This document shows, piece by piece, positions 18,466 to 27,575 of a DNA stretch of 64,000 bases. How positions within the stretch are numbered: the stretch's first letter is position 1; every line of letters starts with the position of its first letter. This DNA comes from CAVSWT01 sp963782985 (GTDB lineage: Bacteria > Bacteroidota > Ignavibacteria > Ignavibacteriales > Ignavibacteriaceae): positions 248,001-312,000 of the forward strand of contig CAWALU010000002.1 of assembly GCA_963782985.1 (NCBI GenBank), in the 5' to 3' direction. The notes beneath the pieces are model-generated. The model saw only the letters and a program-made list of their open reading frames with translations. It searched no databases and was not told where the DNA came from. Both the position numbers and the translations under genes were made by a program.

Positions 18466-20307
18466 TTAGTTTAAAGTAAAAACAAAAATCTTTCCATCCA
18501 TATTTGAAGCGGCAAACATATTATCATTTATATGCTGCACAGTATGGGGGCGGGCGGTTCCGGTAAAAAATAATTTTTCCCATGAAAAATCTTTTTCAAT
18601 TAAATATATAATTCCATCTTTTCCGCCAAAAATAATTTTACCGTTCCATTCAATCGGTTCAACAGGCATTGTGTCCAATCCAAAATTCATATTTATTTCT
18701 TTAACTAATTTTCCTTCTTTGGCGGATACGATAAAAAATTTATCCATATAACTTTTAATTAATAAATTTGAATTATCATTACTTATCCCAATCGATTCCC
18801 AGCTGTTAAAATCTTTTTTATGCCAGGCGGTAGTTCCCTGTAGAAGATCAATTGCAGATACAAATTTATCCGGAGTAGCTACATAAACATTTTTACCATT
18901 GGTTACGATAGGGCTTGAGGCGGGGGAGTAATAAAAATTTTTGTTTTCTGTCCATTTCCAAATTAAAGCGCCGGAGCCAGCGTCAATACAATAAACATAA
19001 TTATCCCAGCTTCCAAAAATAATTTTACCATCGACAATAATCGGTTGATCTTCAATCATCATTGAGGCGCTGTTATTTTCCCAAATCAACTCAAATGAAT
19101 ATAGATCATAACAAAATAAATTTCCGTTTGAAGTCCCGATAATTATTCCCGTTGAAGTCGTCCCATTATATTTAATTCCGATTTTTATTAGCTGTGAAGT
19201 TAGCGGCTCACCCAAACCAAGCGCTTGAATTAATTTACCATTGTTTGCATTTATAGTGAAAAGATCTCCCTCAATTGTAGCGACGGCTAAAACATCATTA
19301 TCGCGCACCAACTTGCTAAAAATTGTTTCATTTGTGTCGTATTTCCACAATAGTTTACCATTAAAATTATAACACAAAATAGCGCCGTTAATGGTTGCCG
19401 CAAAAATTTTATCAGTATCAACCAGTAGCGAAGTGGACATTGAAGTTTTCAAGTCATCCTGCCAAAGTATATTTACTTTGTTAGAATATTTTACGAACTG
19501 AAGTGAATCGAACTGTGGAATGGTTTTTTCAAAAATTTTAGACCAGCCGCCCCACTGCCTTTCTATAATTGTTCCTGCGCTGTCAACTTGAATTTCTGAT
19601 AGTGAAATTGAATCAGCAGTATTGTTTACAATTGTATAGCCGGCATACTTTGGTCTGCTTAAAGTTGATCTTCCCATTGCAGCGGGAATGCCGCTGAAGT
19701 TTAATAGTTTATTGCTGTGTCCGTGTCCGATAAAAATACCTTTAACATTATAATCTCTTAAAATATTTATTACTTTAAACCAATTATCAACGTCGCCGTC
19801 AAGCGGATGATGAACATAAAGATAAATCTCTTCATCTTTGGAAGTATTTTGTAATTCATTTTGAAGCCAGAGTAAATCTTCCGGATCAATATGTCCGCCG
19901 CCGCCGCGCCAGGGAATGCCGCTTCGTAACCCTATATGCTTTTGTCCGTTTATTTCGTAAGAAAATTTGTCATCATCCCAGAGGTCTTTAAATTTGGTTA
20001 AACCGCTTTCACTCCACTTTGTATCATGGTTGCCGGGAATTATTAAATACGGAATATTTAATTCGCCTAGAATATTTTTCGCTGTTTCCAATTCTTCATT
20101 CCGTCCTTTTTCAGCAATGTCTCCTGTGGCAATTACAAAAGCCAGACTGTCTCTTTCATTAATATTATTTACAACGTTTTGCAAATCAAAATCCGCTTGG
20201 GGCGCCCCAATATGAATATCAGAGAGCCATGCGTATTTATAATTTTGCGCGTTTCCAAAAAAATTAATTAAAAGAAATAATATAATTGGTAAGACAAAAT
20301 TTTTCAT
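18466..20307 (-). CDS. Secreted metallophosphoesterase fused to PQQ-type beta-propeller
   Basis: 613 residues. Signal peptide about 1-20. Residues 25-250 are a calcineurin-like phosphoesterase with all metal motifs: SDIHIG, TGDIAEKG, PGNHD, VHHPLDG and GHGHS. Residues about 265-613 contain at least six repeats of the PQQ/Trp-docking blade type (DTDKIFAATINGAILCYNFNG-like start, GALIWKW, GTTAWHKK), forming a beta-propeller. Probably a periplasmic or exported phosphodiesterase or phosphatase with a recognition propeller; substrate unknown. The fusion is less common than either domain alone. Confidence 0.85.
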   Translation of the reverse strand: MKNFVLPIILFLLINFFGNAQNYKYAWLSDIHIGAPQADFDLQNVVNNINERDSLAFVIATGDIAEKGRNEELETAKNILGELNIPYLIIPGNHDTKWSESGLTKFKDLWDDDKFSYEINGQKHIGLRSGIPWRGGGGHIDPEDLLWLQNELQNTSKDEEIYLYVHHPLDGDVDNWFKVINILRDYNVKGIFIGHGHSNKLLNFSGIPAAMGRSTLSRPKYAGYTIVNNTADSISLSEIQVDSAGTIIERQWGGWSKIFEKTIPQFDSLQFVKYSNKVNILWQDDLKTSMSTSLLVDTDKIFAATINGAILCYNFNGKLLWKYDTNETIFSKLVRDNDVLAVATIEGDLFTINANNGKLIQALGLGEPLTSQLIKIGIKYNGTTSTGIIIGTSNGNLFCYDLYSFELIWENNSASMMIEDQPIIVDGKIIFGSWDNYVYCIDAGSGALIWKWTENKNFYYSPASSPIVTNGKNVYVATPDKFVSAIDLLQGTTAWHKKDFNSWESIGISNDNSNLLIKSYMDKFFIVSAKEGKLVKEINMNFGLDTMPVEPIEWNGKIIFGGKDGIIYLIEKDFSWEKLFFTGTARPHTVQHINDNMFAASNMDGKIFVFTLN

Positions 20308-20446
20308 ATAAAATTATTTTAAGTGATAAAAATTTCTATTCAAAATTAATAAAAAAACATTACAGTAAATAGAATGTCCGATTGTGTTTCGCTATTTTTA
20401 CGAACAATTTTATGTTTAACTTCATATTACAATAAAAGAGTAATCA

Positions 20447-21619
20447 TTGAAAAAAATAACTCTCAAAAAAAACGAAGAACGAAGAATACAATCCGGGCAC
20501 CTTTGGGTTTTTAGCAATGAAATTTTTAATATTGAAAGCGGCGCAGAGAATGGGGATTTAGTTGAACTTTATGATTCAAAAAATAATTTTCTTGGGGTGG
20601 GATTTTATAATAAAAATTCATTGATAGCAGTTAGAATTTTAAGTAAAACTAAAATTGAAGATTTATATTTTCATTTTAAAGAAAAGTTAGAAATTGCTTT
20701 TGAACTTAGAAAAACTTTTTATCCTAGCAGAAATTCATTCCGACTAAGTTTCAGCGAAAGTGATTTTTTACCCGGACTTATAATCGATAAATACAATGAT
20801 ACTTTTGTTCTGCAAGTTTATTCTTTCGGAATGGAAAAAAATATTGAAATAATTATTAAAGTTTTGATTGAAGATTTTAACGCCGAAAATATTTTTACAA
20901 AAAATGAAAATTATTTTAGAATGCTGGAAGGCTTGCCGGATAAAGATGAAATTTATTTGGGAGAAATGAATGGTGAAATTATAAATGACGGAGCAATAAA
21001 TTATAATATTAATTTTAGCACCGGACACAAAACCGGATTTTATTTTGATCAATCTGACAACAGATTTTTTATTGAAAAAATTGTTAAAGATAAAACTGTT
21101 GTTGATGCGTTTTGCAACTCCGGCGGATTTGGATTACATGCTGCTAAAGCCGGTGCATCGTCAGTTACCTTTGTTGATTCTTCATCCAACGAAATTGAAA
21201 ATGCAAAAAATAATTATGAACTAAATAATTTTAGCTCCAATGCTGATTTTATAGTCAGTGATGTTTTTGTTTTTTTTGATGAGCAGATAAAAAACAATAA
21301 AAAATTTGACATTGTTATAATTGATCCTCCTGCTTTTGCGAAGAATAAAAAAAGCCTTCCCGCTGCAAAAAAAGGGTATGAAAAATTAAACAAGCTCGCG
21401 CTTCAAATTATTAATGAAGGCGGTTATTTAGTTTCTTCTTCCTGCTCTCATCATTTAAATAAAGAAGAATTTATACAAATAATAAATTCGGCTGCACAAA
21501 AGTCGTCAAAAAAAATTCAGCTTGTTCATTTTAGTGAAGCATCTTTTGATCACCCCCAGATTCCGTCAATGCCCGAAACTACATATTTAAAGTTTGCAGT
21601 TTTCAAAGTTTGCTCATAA
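20447..21619 (+). CDS. Class I SAM-dependent rRNA methyltransferase (RlmI-like)
   Basis: 390 residues from a TTG start with AAAAGAG upstream. An N-terminal PUA-type domain (about 1-75, SGHLWVFSNEI) is followed by a middle domain and a Rossmann methyltransferase: TGHKTGFYFDQSDNR, VVDAFCNSGGFGLHAA (SAM loop), IIDPPAFAKNKK (catalytic motif) and VSSSCSHH. This order is that of RlmI, which makes m5C1962 in 23S rRNA. The exact modified base is an inference from the family. It stands alone between a divergent gene and the moxR promoter. Confidence 0.88.
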   Translation: MKKITLKKNEERRIQSGHLWVFSNEIFNIESGAENGDLVELYDSKNNFLGVGFYNKNSLIAVRILSKTKIEDLYFHFKEKLEIAFELRKTFYPSRNSFRLSFSESDFLPGLIIDKYNDTFVLQVYSFGMEKNIEIIIKVLIEDFNAENIFTKNENYFRMLEGLPDKDEIYLGEMNGEIINDGAINYNINFSTGHKTGFYFDQSDNRFFIEKIVKDKTVVDAFCNSGGFGLHAAKAGASSVTFVDSSSNEIENAKNNYELNNFSSNADFIVSDVFVFFDEQIKNNKKFDIVIIDPPAFAKNKKSLPAAKKGYEKLNKLALQIINEGGYLVSSSCSHHLNKEEFIQIINSAAQKSSKKIQLVHFSEASFDHPQIPSMPETTYLKFAVFKVCS

Positions 21620-21625
21620 AAATAA

Positions 21626-21656
21626 TTGAAATATTTATGCAACATTTTTAAGTTTG
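21626..21656 (+). promoter_or_regulatory. Bacteroidota-type promoter for moxR-bat operon
   Basis: TTG at 21626-21628, 20-base spacer, TAAGTTTG at 21649-21656: an exact match to TTG-N19/20-TAnnTTTG. It is about 60 bases before the moxR start codon and just after the stop of the rRNA methyltransferase gene, so the operon has its own promoter. Confidence 0.6.
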
Positions 21657-21714
21657 CAATCGTCTAAAATCATTCGAAAAATAAATTCTTCAAAAATCTT
21701 AAAGAGGATTCAAC

Positions 21715-22698
21715 TTGGATATAAGCGAATTAAACGAGCGTATAAAAACTGAAAGCGCCTTCATTGATATTCTGATGAATGAAATCAGTAAAGTTATTGT
21801 AGGACAAAAACAAATGGTGGAACGTTTGCTTGTCGGGCTGCTTGGCAACGGGCATATTTTGTTGGAAGGCGTTCCCGGTCTTGCCAAAACTCTGGCTATA
21901 AAAACTCTCGCTTCAACAATGAAGGCAAAGTATCAGCGCATTCAATTTACTCCGGATTTACTTCCCGCAGATTTAATCGGGACTATGATTTACAATCAAA
22001 AAGATGGAAACTTTTTAATAAAAAAAGGGCCGATTTTCGCCAACTTTATTTTAGCTGATGAAATAAACCGAGCTCCTGCAAAAGTACAAAGCGCTTTATT
22101 GGAAGCAATGCAGGAAAGGCAAATTACGATAGGTGAAAATACTTTTAAACTTGAAGAACCTTTTCTCGTTCTCGCAACTCAAAATCCAATTGAACAGGAA
22201 GGAACTTATCCTTTGCCAGAAGCGCAGGTTGATAGGTTTATGCTGAAGATTAAAATCACATATCCTTCCCGCGATGAAGAATTAAAAATTATGCGGCAGA
22301 ATGTAAATGAAAGCGAGCAGAAACCAAATGCCGTTGTTTCTCCCACAGACATTTTAAACGCTCGTAGAGTTGTTCATGATGTTTACATCGATGAAAAAAT
22401 TGAAAAATATATTCTCGATATTGTATTTGCAACGCGTACGCCAAAACAATTTGGACTTGATAAATTAACCGACTTAATAAGCTACGGCGGCTCGCCGAGA
22501 GCAACAATAAATCTGGCTCTTGGCGCAAAAGCTATGGCTTTTATTAAACGCCGCGGCTATGTAATTCCCGAAGATGTTAGAGCAATTTGTCAGGATGTTT
22601 TGCGTCATCGTATAGCTGTAACTTATGAAGCGGAAGCGGAAGAGATAACTACAGAAACTGTGATTAATGAAATTTTAAATAAAGTGGAAGTGCCTTAA
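21715..22698 (+). CDS. MoxR-family AAA+ ATPase
   Basis: 327 residues from a TTG start with AAAGAGG ribosome site. Walker A is GVPGLAKT (about 57-64), Walker B is LADEINRAP, followed by SALLEAMQERQ and sensor-1 ATQNPIEQEGTYPLPEAQ, all hallmarks of MoxR. MoxR ATPases act as chaperones for proteins with VWA (metal-binding) domains. Here it precedes a DUF58 protein and VWA proteins BatA and BatB, the classic arrangement. A hairpin with a T-run follows it (22711-22758) and may lower expression of the rest of the operon. Confidence 0.95.
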   Translation: MDISELNERIKTESAFIDILMNEISKVIVGQKQMVERLLVGLLGNGHILLEGVPGLAKTLAIKTLASTMKAKYQRIQFTPDLLPADLIGTMIYNQKDGNFLIKKGPIFANFILADEINRAPAKVQSALLEAMQERQITIGENTFKLEEPFLVLATQNPIEQEGTYPLPEAQVDRFMLKIKITYPSRDEELKIMRQNVNESEQKPNAVVSPTDILNARRVVHDVYIDEKIEKYILDIVFATRTPKQFGLDKLTDLISYGGSPRATINLALGAKAMAFIKRRGYVIPEDVRAICQDVLRHRIAVTYEAEAEEITTETVINEILNKVEVP

Positions 22699-22710
22699 GC
22701 CCATCCCAGG

Positions 22711-22758
22711 CCCTTCCCGACCTTGCCTACCGGCAGGTAGGAGGGAAGAGGGTTTTTT
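22711..22758 (+). terminator. GC-rich hairpin with T6 tract between moxR and DUF58 gene
   Basis: CCTACC (22726-22731) pairs with GGTAGG (22736-22741) around loop GGCA, and CCCTTCCC (22711-22718) can pair with GGGAAGAGGG (22743-22752) with one bulge; TTTTTT follows at 22753-22758. The form is that of a rho-independent terminator, placed inside an operon just after moxR. It may be part of a palindromic intergenic repeat, since a related GC-rich segment follows at 22799-22841. Confidence 0.55.
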
Positions 22759-22798
22759 CAAATGGGTTCAAAAAAAATAATTATAAAATTTAAAAATT

Positions 22799-22853
22799 CC
22801 ATCTCCACCCCGCCGGTGGCTAGGCAAGGTTGGGAGAGGGTTAGAGCGAGGGT
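22799..22853. repeat. GC-rich palindromic repeat related to the preceding hairpin
   Basis: This stretch is much richer in G+C than its AT-rich surroundings. CCACC (22805-22809) and GGTGG (22815-22819) form a short stem, and GGCTAGGCAAGGTTGGGAG is close to the reverse complement of the CTTCCCGACCTTGCCTA arm at 22712-22728. The two segments are thus inverted copies about 90 bases apart. It runs up to the DUF58 start codon and supplies its purine-rich leader. Confidence 0.5.
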
Positions 22854-23729
22854 ATGCTAACTAAAGAAATATTAAAACAAGTTCGTCAAATAGAAATACG
22901 AACTAAGGGACTTGTTAATCAAGTTTTTTCGGGAGAGTATCATTCCGTTTTCAAAGGAAGGGGAATGGAATTTTCCGAGGTTCGTGAATATCAATTTGGC
23001 GACGATATAAGAAGTATTGATTGGAATGTTACCGCAAGATTCGGTCATCCTTTTATAAAAATATTTGAAGAGGAACGCGAACTTACTGTAATGCTGATGG
23101 TTGATTTAAGCGGCTCATTAATTTTTGGTACCGTTGATAAAACAAAACAAACCGTTGCCGCCGAACTAAGCGCTATACTTGCTTTTTCCGCTTTGAAGAA
23201 TAATGATAAAGTCGGTTTAATATTATTTACAGATAAGATTGAAAAATTTGTTCCTCCGCGCAAAGGAAGAAAACATGTGCTTAGAATTATTAGAGAAGTT
23301 CTTTCATTTCAGCCTGTGGGCAAATCAACTAACATTAAAGGCGCGTTGGAATATTTAAACAGCACAATTAAAAAGAAAAGTATTCTGTTTCTTCTTTCGG
23401 ATTTTATGGATGAAGGTTATGAAAAAATTTTAAGAATTGTAGGAAAGAAACATGATCTTATCGGAATCGTTTTGCAGGATCAGCGAGAAAATGAACTGCC
23501 GAAAATGGGACTTGTAAAATTAGCCGACGCTGAAACAGGCGAAGAGAGATGGATAGATACAAATAATAAAAAAATTAGAGATATGCTTAAACAGCGGCGG
23601 GAAGAATTAATTAAAAAACGAAAATGGTTATTCCTTTCCAGCCGACTTGATAGCATTGAAGTACGCACGGGGCAAAACTATATTACTCCGCTTGTTCAAT
23701 TTTTTAGGCTGCGAGAAAGAAGATGGTAA
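22854..23729 (+). CDS. DUF58 domain protein (Bat operon)
   Basis: 291 residues, the usual length. The core signature is FSEVREYQFGDDIRSIDWNV, cut here to its key part around residues 38-57, with the VWA-like segment VDLSGSLIFG at about 83-92 (an incomplete MIDAS, DxSxS). DUF58 proteins accompany MoxR and Bat proteins. ATG start with GAGGG upstream. Its stop overlaps the next start by seven bases, which supports translational coupling. Confidence 0.92.
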   Translation: MLTKEILKQVRQIEIRTKGLVNQVFSGEYHSVFKGRGMEFSEVREYQFGDDIRSIDWNVTARFGHPFIKIFEEERELTVMLMVDLSGSLIFGTVDKTKQTVAAELSAILAFSALKNNDKVGLILFTDKIEKFVPPRKGRKHVLRIIREVLSFQPVGKSTNIKGALEYLNSTIKKKSILFLLSDFMDEGYEKILRIVGKKHDLIGIVLQDQRENELPKMGLVKLADAETGEERWIDTNNKKIRDMLKQRREELIKKRKWLFLSSRLDSIEVRTGQNYITPLVQFFRLRERRW

Positions 23730-24727
23730 AGAGTAAAATATTTTTAATAATGTTTTTTTCTTTTTGCAGCGTTCAAAGTTTTGCGCAAAGCATCACTGCA
23801 AGGGCTACGACCGATACAAGCGATTATTTAATCGGCGATGCAATCAAATATAAGTTGCAAATTGAATATGATAAATCAATAAAAATTGAAAAACCAGATG
23901 TACTAAAAAATATTTCTAACGTTGAAGTTCTGGGAGAGAATCAACCTTCGAACAATGAATCTGAAAATAAAAAAATCTCAACTTATGAAGTTACTCTTTC
24001 AAGATATGATTCTGCCGAAGTTACAATTCCGGCAATTACAATTTATTACAGAGCGGGAAAAGATACGTTAATTAAACGCGCTCCCGTAATAAGCCAAAAC
24101 AGCAATTTAATTCCCGATTCAACTTTTAAAAAAGTAACGTCTAATCCCGTTTCATTTACCATACATGTAATGAAGGTTAATGCTGAAGAAGATATTAAAG
24201 ACGTTAAAGCTCCGCTTACAATACCGATGGATTGGAAATTTATAGCGGTAATAATTTTAATCGGATTAATTATTCTCGCAGCAATCATTTATTTCTATAA
24301 AAAATATAAAAATAAAAAATCCGGAATTGTGGTTGAGAAAAAAGTTGTAGTGCTACCTCCGCACATTAATGCGTTATCATCGTTAGATAGGTTAGAAGAA
24401 AAGCAGCTATGGCAAAAGGGAATGATAAAAGAATATCATTCTGAAATAACTGAAATAATCAGAAAATATTTTGAAGAAAGATTTAACCTTCCCGCTCTTG
24501 AACTTACAACTTCCGAAGCTGTGAACGAGCTAAGAAAAAGAGAAGATACAAAAATCATTTTAGACACAACCAATAATTTTTTAAATAACGCTGATCTGGT
24601 AAAGTTTGCAAAATTTAAACCTCTCGTTGAAGTCAACCAAGAAATGATGAACCAAGCGCGCGATATTGTAAATAAAACTTCACAGCAACCTTCATTGCAA
24701 ACAAAAATGGAAGAAGCAAATGTTTAA
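23723..24727 (+). CDS. BatD-like/DUF4381-type membrane protein
   Basis: 334 residues. Signal peptide about 1-22 (SFAQ), an Ig-like periplasmic part (about 23-155, resembling the N-terminal domain of BatD), one membrane helix at about 170-190, and a cytoplasmic tail with the EYHSEITEIIRKYFEERF motif of DUF4381-like proteins. It lies between the DUF58 and batA genes and overlaps both, so it should work with the VWA proteins in the envelope complex. The last eight bases overlap batA. Confidence 0.8.
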   Translation: MVKSKIFLIMFFSFCSVQSFAQSITARATTDTSDYLIGDAIKYKLQIEYDKSIKIEKPDVLKNISNVEVLGENQPSNNESENKKISTYEVTLSRYDSAEVTIPAITIYYRAGKDTLIKRAPVISQNSNLIPDSTFKKVTSNPVSFTIHVMKVNAEEDIKDVKAPLTIPMDWKFIAVIILIGLIILAAIIYFYKKYKNKKSGIVVEKKVVVLPPHINALSSLDRLEEKQLWQKGMIKEYHSEITEIIRKYFEERFNLPALELTTSEAVNELRKREDTKIILDTTNNFLNNADLVKFAKFKPLVEVNQEMMNQARDIVNKTSQQPSLQTKMEEANV

Positions 24728-25715
24728 AAATATAACTTTTGCTTATCCGTGGATTTTATATTTTTTATCAATCATACCAATTATGCTGGCGTATTATTGG
24801 TTTAGAGGAAGAAAAAAACAGCCGTCAATTACTTACTCATCTTTAAATTTATTTAAGAATTTTCCCGTAACCTGGAAAGTGAGATTCAGGCATTTGCCCG
24901 CCCTGTTGAGAGCGCTGGGACTTGCTCTTTTAATTGTAGCGCTGGCGCGTCCGCAAACTTTTTCTTCAGGCGAAGATATATACACTGAAGGAATTGATAT
25001 AGCAATGGTGCTTGATATTTCCGGCAGTATGCTGGCAGAAGATTTAAAGCCCAACAGAATTGAAGCAGCAAAAAATGTAGTTGATGATTTTATTAAAGGA
25101 AGAACTTCCGACCGAATTGGTTTGGTTGTATTTGCGCGGGATGCTTTTACTCAATGTCCGCTCACAATTGATTATTCTGTTTTAAGAAATCTTCTTAAAG
25201 ATATTAAAAGCGGAATGATTGACGACGGAACTGCAATCGGCAACGCAATTGCAAATGGAGTAAATAGATTAAAAGACAGCAACGCTAAAAGTAAAATAAT
25301 TATTTTGCTCACTGACGGCGTTAATAACAGCGGCGAAGTGGACCCTATTTCCGCGGCGCAAATTGCCAAAACTTTTGGAATTAGAATTTACACTATCGGC
25401 ATTGGTACTCAAGGACAAGCGCCTTATCCGGTGCAAACTCCTTTCGGCACAAGATATCAAATGGTTCCGGTAGAGATTGATGAAAAGGTTTTAAACGAAA
25501 TTTCAAAAATTACAGACGGTAAATATTTTAGAGCTACAAATAATAAAAAACTTAGAGATATTTATAACGAAATTGACAAGATGGAAAAAACAAAAGTTCA
25601 AATTACATCTTATAAAAATGCGCATGAGTTATTTTATTCATGGCTAAGCGGAGGCATCTTGTTGATATTTTTAGAATTAGGCTTATCAAAAACAATATTA
25701 AGAAAGCTGCCTTAG
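24720..25715 (+). CDS. batA: BatA, VWA-domain membrane protein
   Basis: 331 residues. Membrane helices at about 8-27, 62-78 and 308-325 bracket a VWA domain. The MIDAS metal site is intact: Asp99-x-Ser-x-Ser in LDISGSM, later Thr (PLTIDYS region) and Asp in LLTDGVNNSG. BatA in Bacteroides is part of a complex linked to aerobic or oxidative stress tolerance. Three bases separate it from batB. Gene name from position plus domain layout. Confidence 0.9.
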   Translation: MFKNITFAYPWILYFLSIIPIMLAYYWFRGRKKQPSITYSSLNLFKNFPVTWKVRFRHLPALLRALGLALLIVALARPQTFSSGEDIYTEGIDIAMVLDISGSMLAEDLKPNRIEAAKNVVDDFIKGRTSDRIGLVVFARDAFTQCPLTIDYSVLRNLLKDIKSGMIDDGTAIGNAIANGVNRLKDSNAKSKIIILLTDGVNNSGEVDPISAAQIAKTFGIRIYTIGIGTQGQAPYPVQTPFGTRYQMVPVEIDEKVLNEISKITDGKYFRATNNKKLRDIYNEIDKMEKTKVQITSYKNAHELFYSWLSGGILLIFLELGLSKTILRKLP

Positions 25716-25718
25716 TTT

Positions 25719-26759
25719 ATGTTTAGATTTGAACACCCCGAATATTTGTACGGCTTATACCTGCTGCCTGTATTTGCTCTGCTGCTTTTTTATTTATGGA
25801 TAAGACGCAAAAAAATATTAAACAGCTTTGCTGATAAAAAACTTCATCATATTTTATTTGGGACATTCAGCGGAGCTAAAAATTTAATTAAGATTATAAT
25901 TTTTTTAATGGCTTTTGAGCTTTTAATTTTAGCCGCCGCCAATCCGCAAATAGGGACAAAGATGGAAGAGGTAAAGCAAACCGGGATTGATGTTTTTATT
26001 TGTCTCGATGTTTCGCTCAGTATGATGGCGGAAGATATAAAACCAAACAGGCTTGAAAAAGCGAAGTATCAAATTTCCAATCTTATAAAAAAATTACACG
26101 GCGATAGAATAGGACTAATAATTTTTTCCGGGGAAGCTTTTGTGCAGTTTCCTTTAACCACTGATTACTCGGCTGCAAATCTTTTTCTTTCCGCTGTCGA
26201 TGTAAATTCAATTCCCCAACCGGGAACTGCAATTTCCTCCGCAATAAATTTAGCGGCAAATTCTTTTGATTATAAAGTAAGCACGCAAAAAGCTATTGTG
26301 ATAATTACCGACGGCGAAGATCACGAAGGAGATGTAATGAAATCAGTGGATGATGCGGTTGATAAAGAAATAAAAATTTATGCTATCGGTCTGGGTTCGT
26401 CAGAAGGAGTTCCAATACCAATTTATAATTCAAGAGGAAATCAATCAGGGTTTAAACAAGATAAAGACGGTAACATTGTTCTAACCAAATTAGATGAAAC
26501 AATTTTAAAACAAATTGCTTCAAAAGCTGACGGCGAATATTACAGAGGTTCAAATTATGAAGATCAGCTTGATATGATTTATAAAGATCTTTCTTCATTG
26601 GAAAAAACAGAATTCGGAGTAAAAAAAGTCACTGACTACGAAGACCGCTTTTATTATTTTTTGGCTCCGGCAATTTTTTTATTAATATTTGAATTTTTTA
26701 TTTCGGAACGAAAATCTCCGTTGTACGGTAAGCTGAATAAAAAATTAGGAATTCAATAA
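25719..26759 (+). CDS. batB: BatB, VWA-domain membrane protein
   Basis: 346 residues, a paralogue of BatA with the same plan: two N-terminal helices (about 9-27, 55-74), VWA domain with MIDAS Asp97 in CLDVSLSM and Asp in ITDGEDHEG, and a C-terminal helix near 310-328. Shared AEDIKPNRLE segment with BatA indicates an old duplication. Expected to be the partner of BatA, with the VWA domain on the periplasmic side. Confidence 0.9.
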   Translation: MFRFEHPEYLYGLYLLPVFALLLFYLWIRRKKILNSFADKKLHHILFGTFSGAKNLIKIIIFLMAFELLILAAANPQIGTKMEEVKQTGIDVFICLDVSLSMMAEDIKPNRLEKAKYQISNLIKKLHGDRIGLIIFSGEAFVQFPLTTDYSAANLFLSAVDVNSIPQPGTAISSAINLAANSFDYKVSTQKAIVIITDGEDHEGDVMKSVDDAVDKEIKIYAIGLGSSEGVPIPIYNSRGNQSGFKQDKDGNIVLTKLDETILKQIASKADGEYYRGSNYEDQLDMIYKDLSSLEKTEFGVKKVTDYEDRFYYFLAPAIFLLIFEFFISERKSPLYGKLNKKLGIQ

Positions 26760-26788
26760 TTATAAAATTGAGATATAATTTAAGAGTT

Positions 26789-27574
26789 ATGAATAAATTA
26801 TTTGTTTTGATTATTAGTTTGATGATGTTGACTTCAGCTAAGGCGCAGAGCGCGCGAAACTTAAATAACGACGGCGTTGATTTATACAAAGATGGAAAAT
26901 TTACCGACGCTGAAGTAAACTTTAAAAAAAGCTTAGAAAAATCTAAAGATAATTTTAAAATGAATTTTAATCTTGGAGACGCTTATTACAAACAGCAAAG
27001 ATATGATGACGCGCTTCAATCATATCAAAACGCTTTAACGCAAAGCGATGATAAAATTGACAAAGCAAAAGTTTACCACAACATCGGGAATTCACTTTTA
27101 AAATCGAAGAAAATTCAGGAAAGCGTGGAGGCTTACAAAAATTCATTAAAGCTGAATCCGAATGATGATGAGACAAAGTATAATCTTTCGTACGCTTTAT
27201 CATTGTTGAATAAAGACAAAGATAAAAACAAGCAGAATCAGAAGAACAAAGATAAAAATCAGAAAGACCAGAATAAAAAAGATCAGGATAAAAACGATAA
27301 GAACAAGGATCAGCAGAATAAAGACCAGCAAAACAAAAATAAAGATGATGAAAAAAATAAAGACGAGCAGAATAAACATGATCAAAAAAATCAAAATAAA
27401 CCTGATCAGAATGAACAATCAAAACAGGATAATTTAAAGCAGCCTGAGAAAAATAAAATTTCTAAAGAAGAAGCTGAAAGAATTCTTAACGCCCTAAAAA
27501 ACAATGAAAAAGATTTGCAAAAAAAGATTAGGAAGAAAGCCGGAACTCCGGTCAAGACAGATAAGGATTGGTAG
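26789..27574 (+). CDS. batC: BatC, TPR protein with charged low-complexity tail
   Basis: 261 residues from ATG 26789, chosen over an in-frame TTG at 26768 because it begins a signal peptide (MNKLFVLIISL to KAQ) and has AAGAG in front. Residues about 20-145 carry three TPR units (LNNDGVDLYKDGKF, FNLGDAYYKQQRYDDAL, YHNIGNSLLKSKK). Residues about 150-225 are almost only Lys, Asn, Gln and Asp, a flexible linker of unusual composition. The stop is one base before the batD start. Likely a periplasmic scaffold of the Bat complex. Confidence 0.85.
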   Translation: MNKLFVLIISLMMLTSAKAQSARNLNNDGVDLYKDGKFTDAEVNFKKSLEKSKDNFKMNFNLGDAYYKQQRYDDALQSYQNALTQSDDKIDKAKVYHNIGNSLLKSKKIQESVEAYKNSLKLNPNDDETKYNLSYALSLLNKDKDKNKQNQKNKDKNQKDQNKKDQDKNDKNKDQQNKDQQNKNKDDEKNKDEQNKHDQKNQNKPDQNEQSKQDNLKQPEKNKISKEEAERILNALKNNEKDLQKKIRKKAGTPVKTDKDW

Positions 27575-27575
27575 A

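Noticed and set aside
27200..27418. Hydrophobic minus-strand frame opposite batC
   Set aside because: Produced by the Lys/Asn/Gln/Asp repeat tail read on the other strand (runs of Phe, Leu, Ile, Val); not a real membrane protein.
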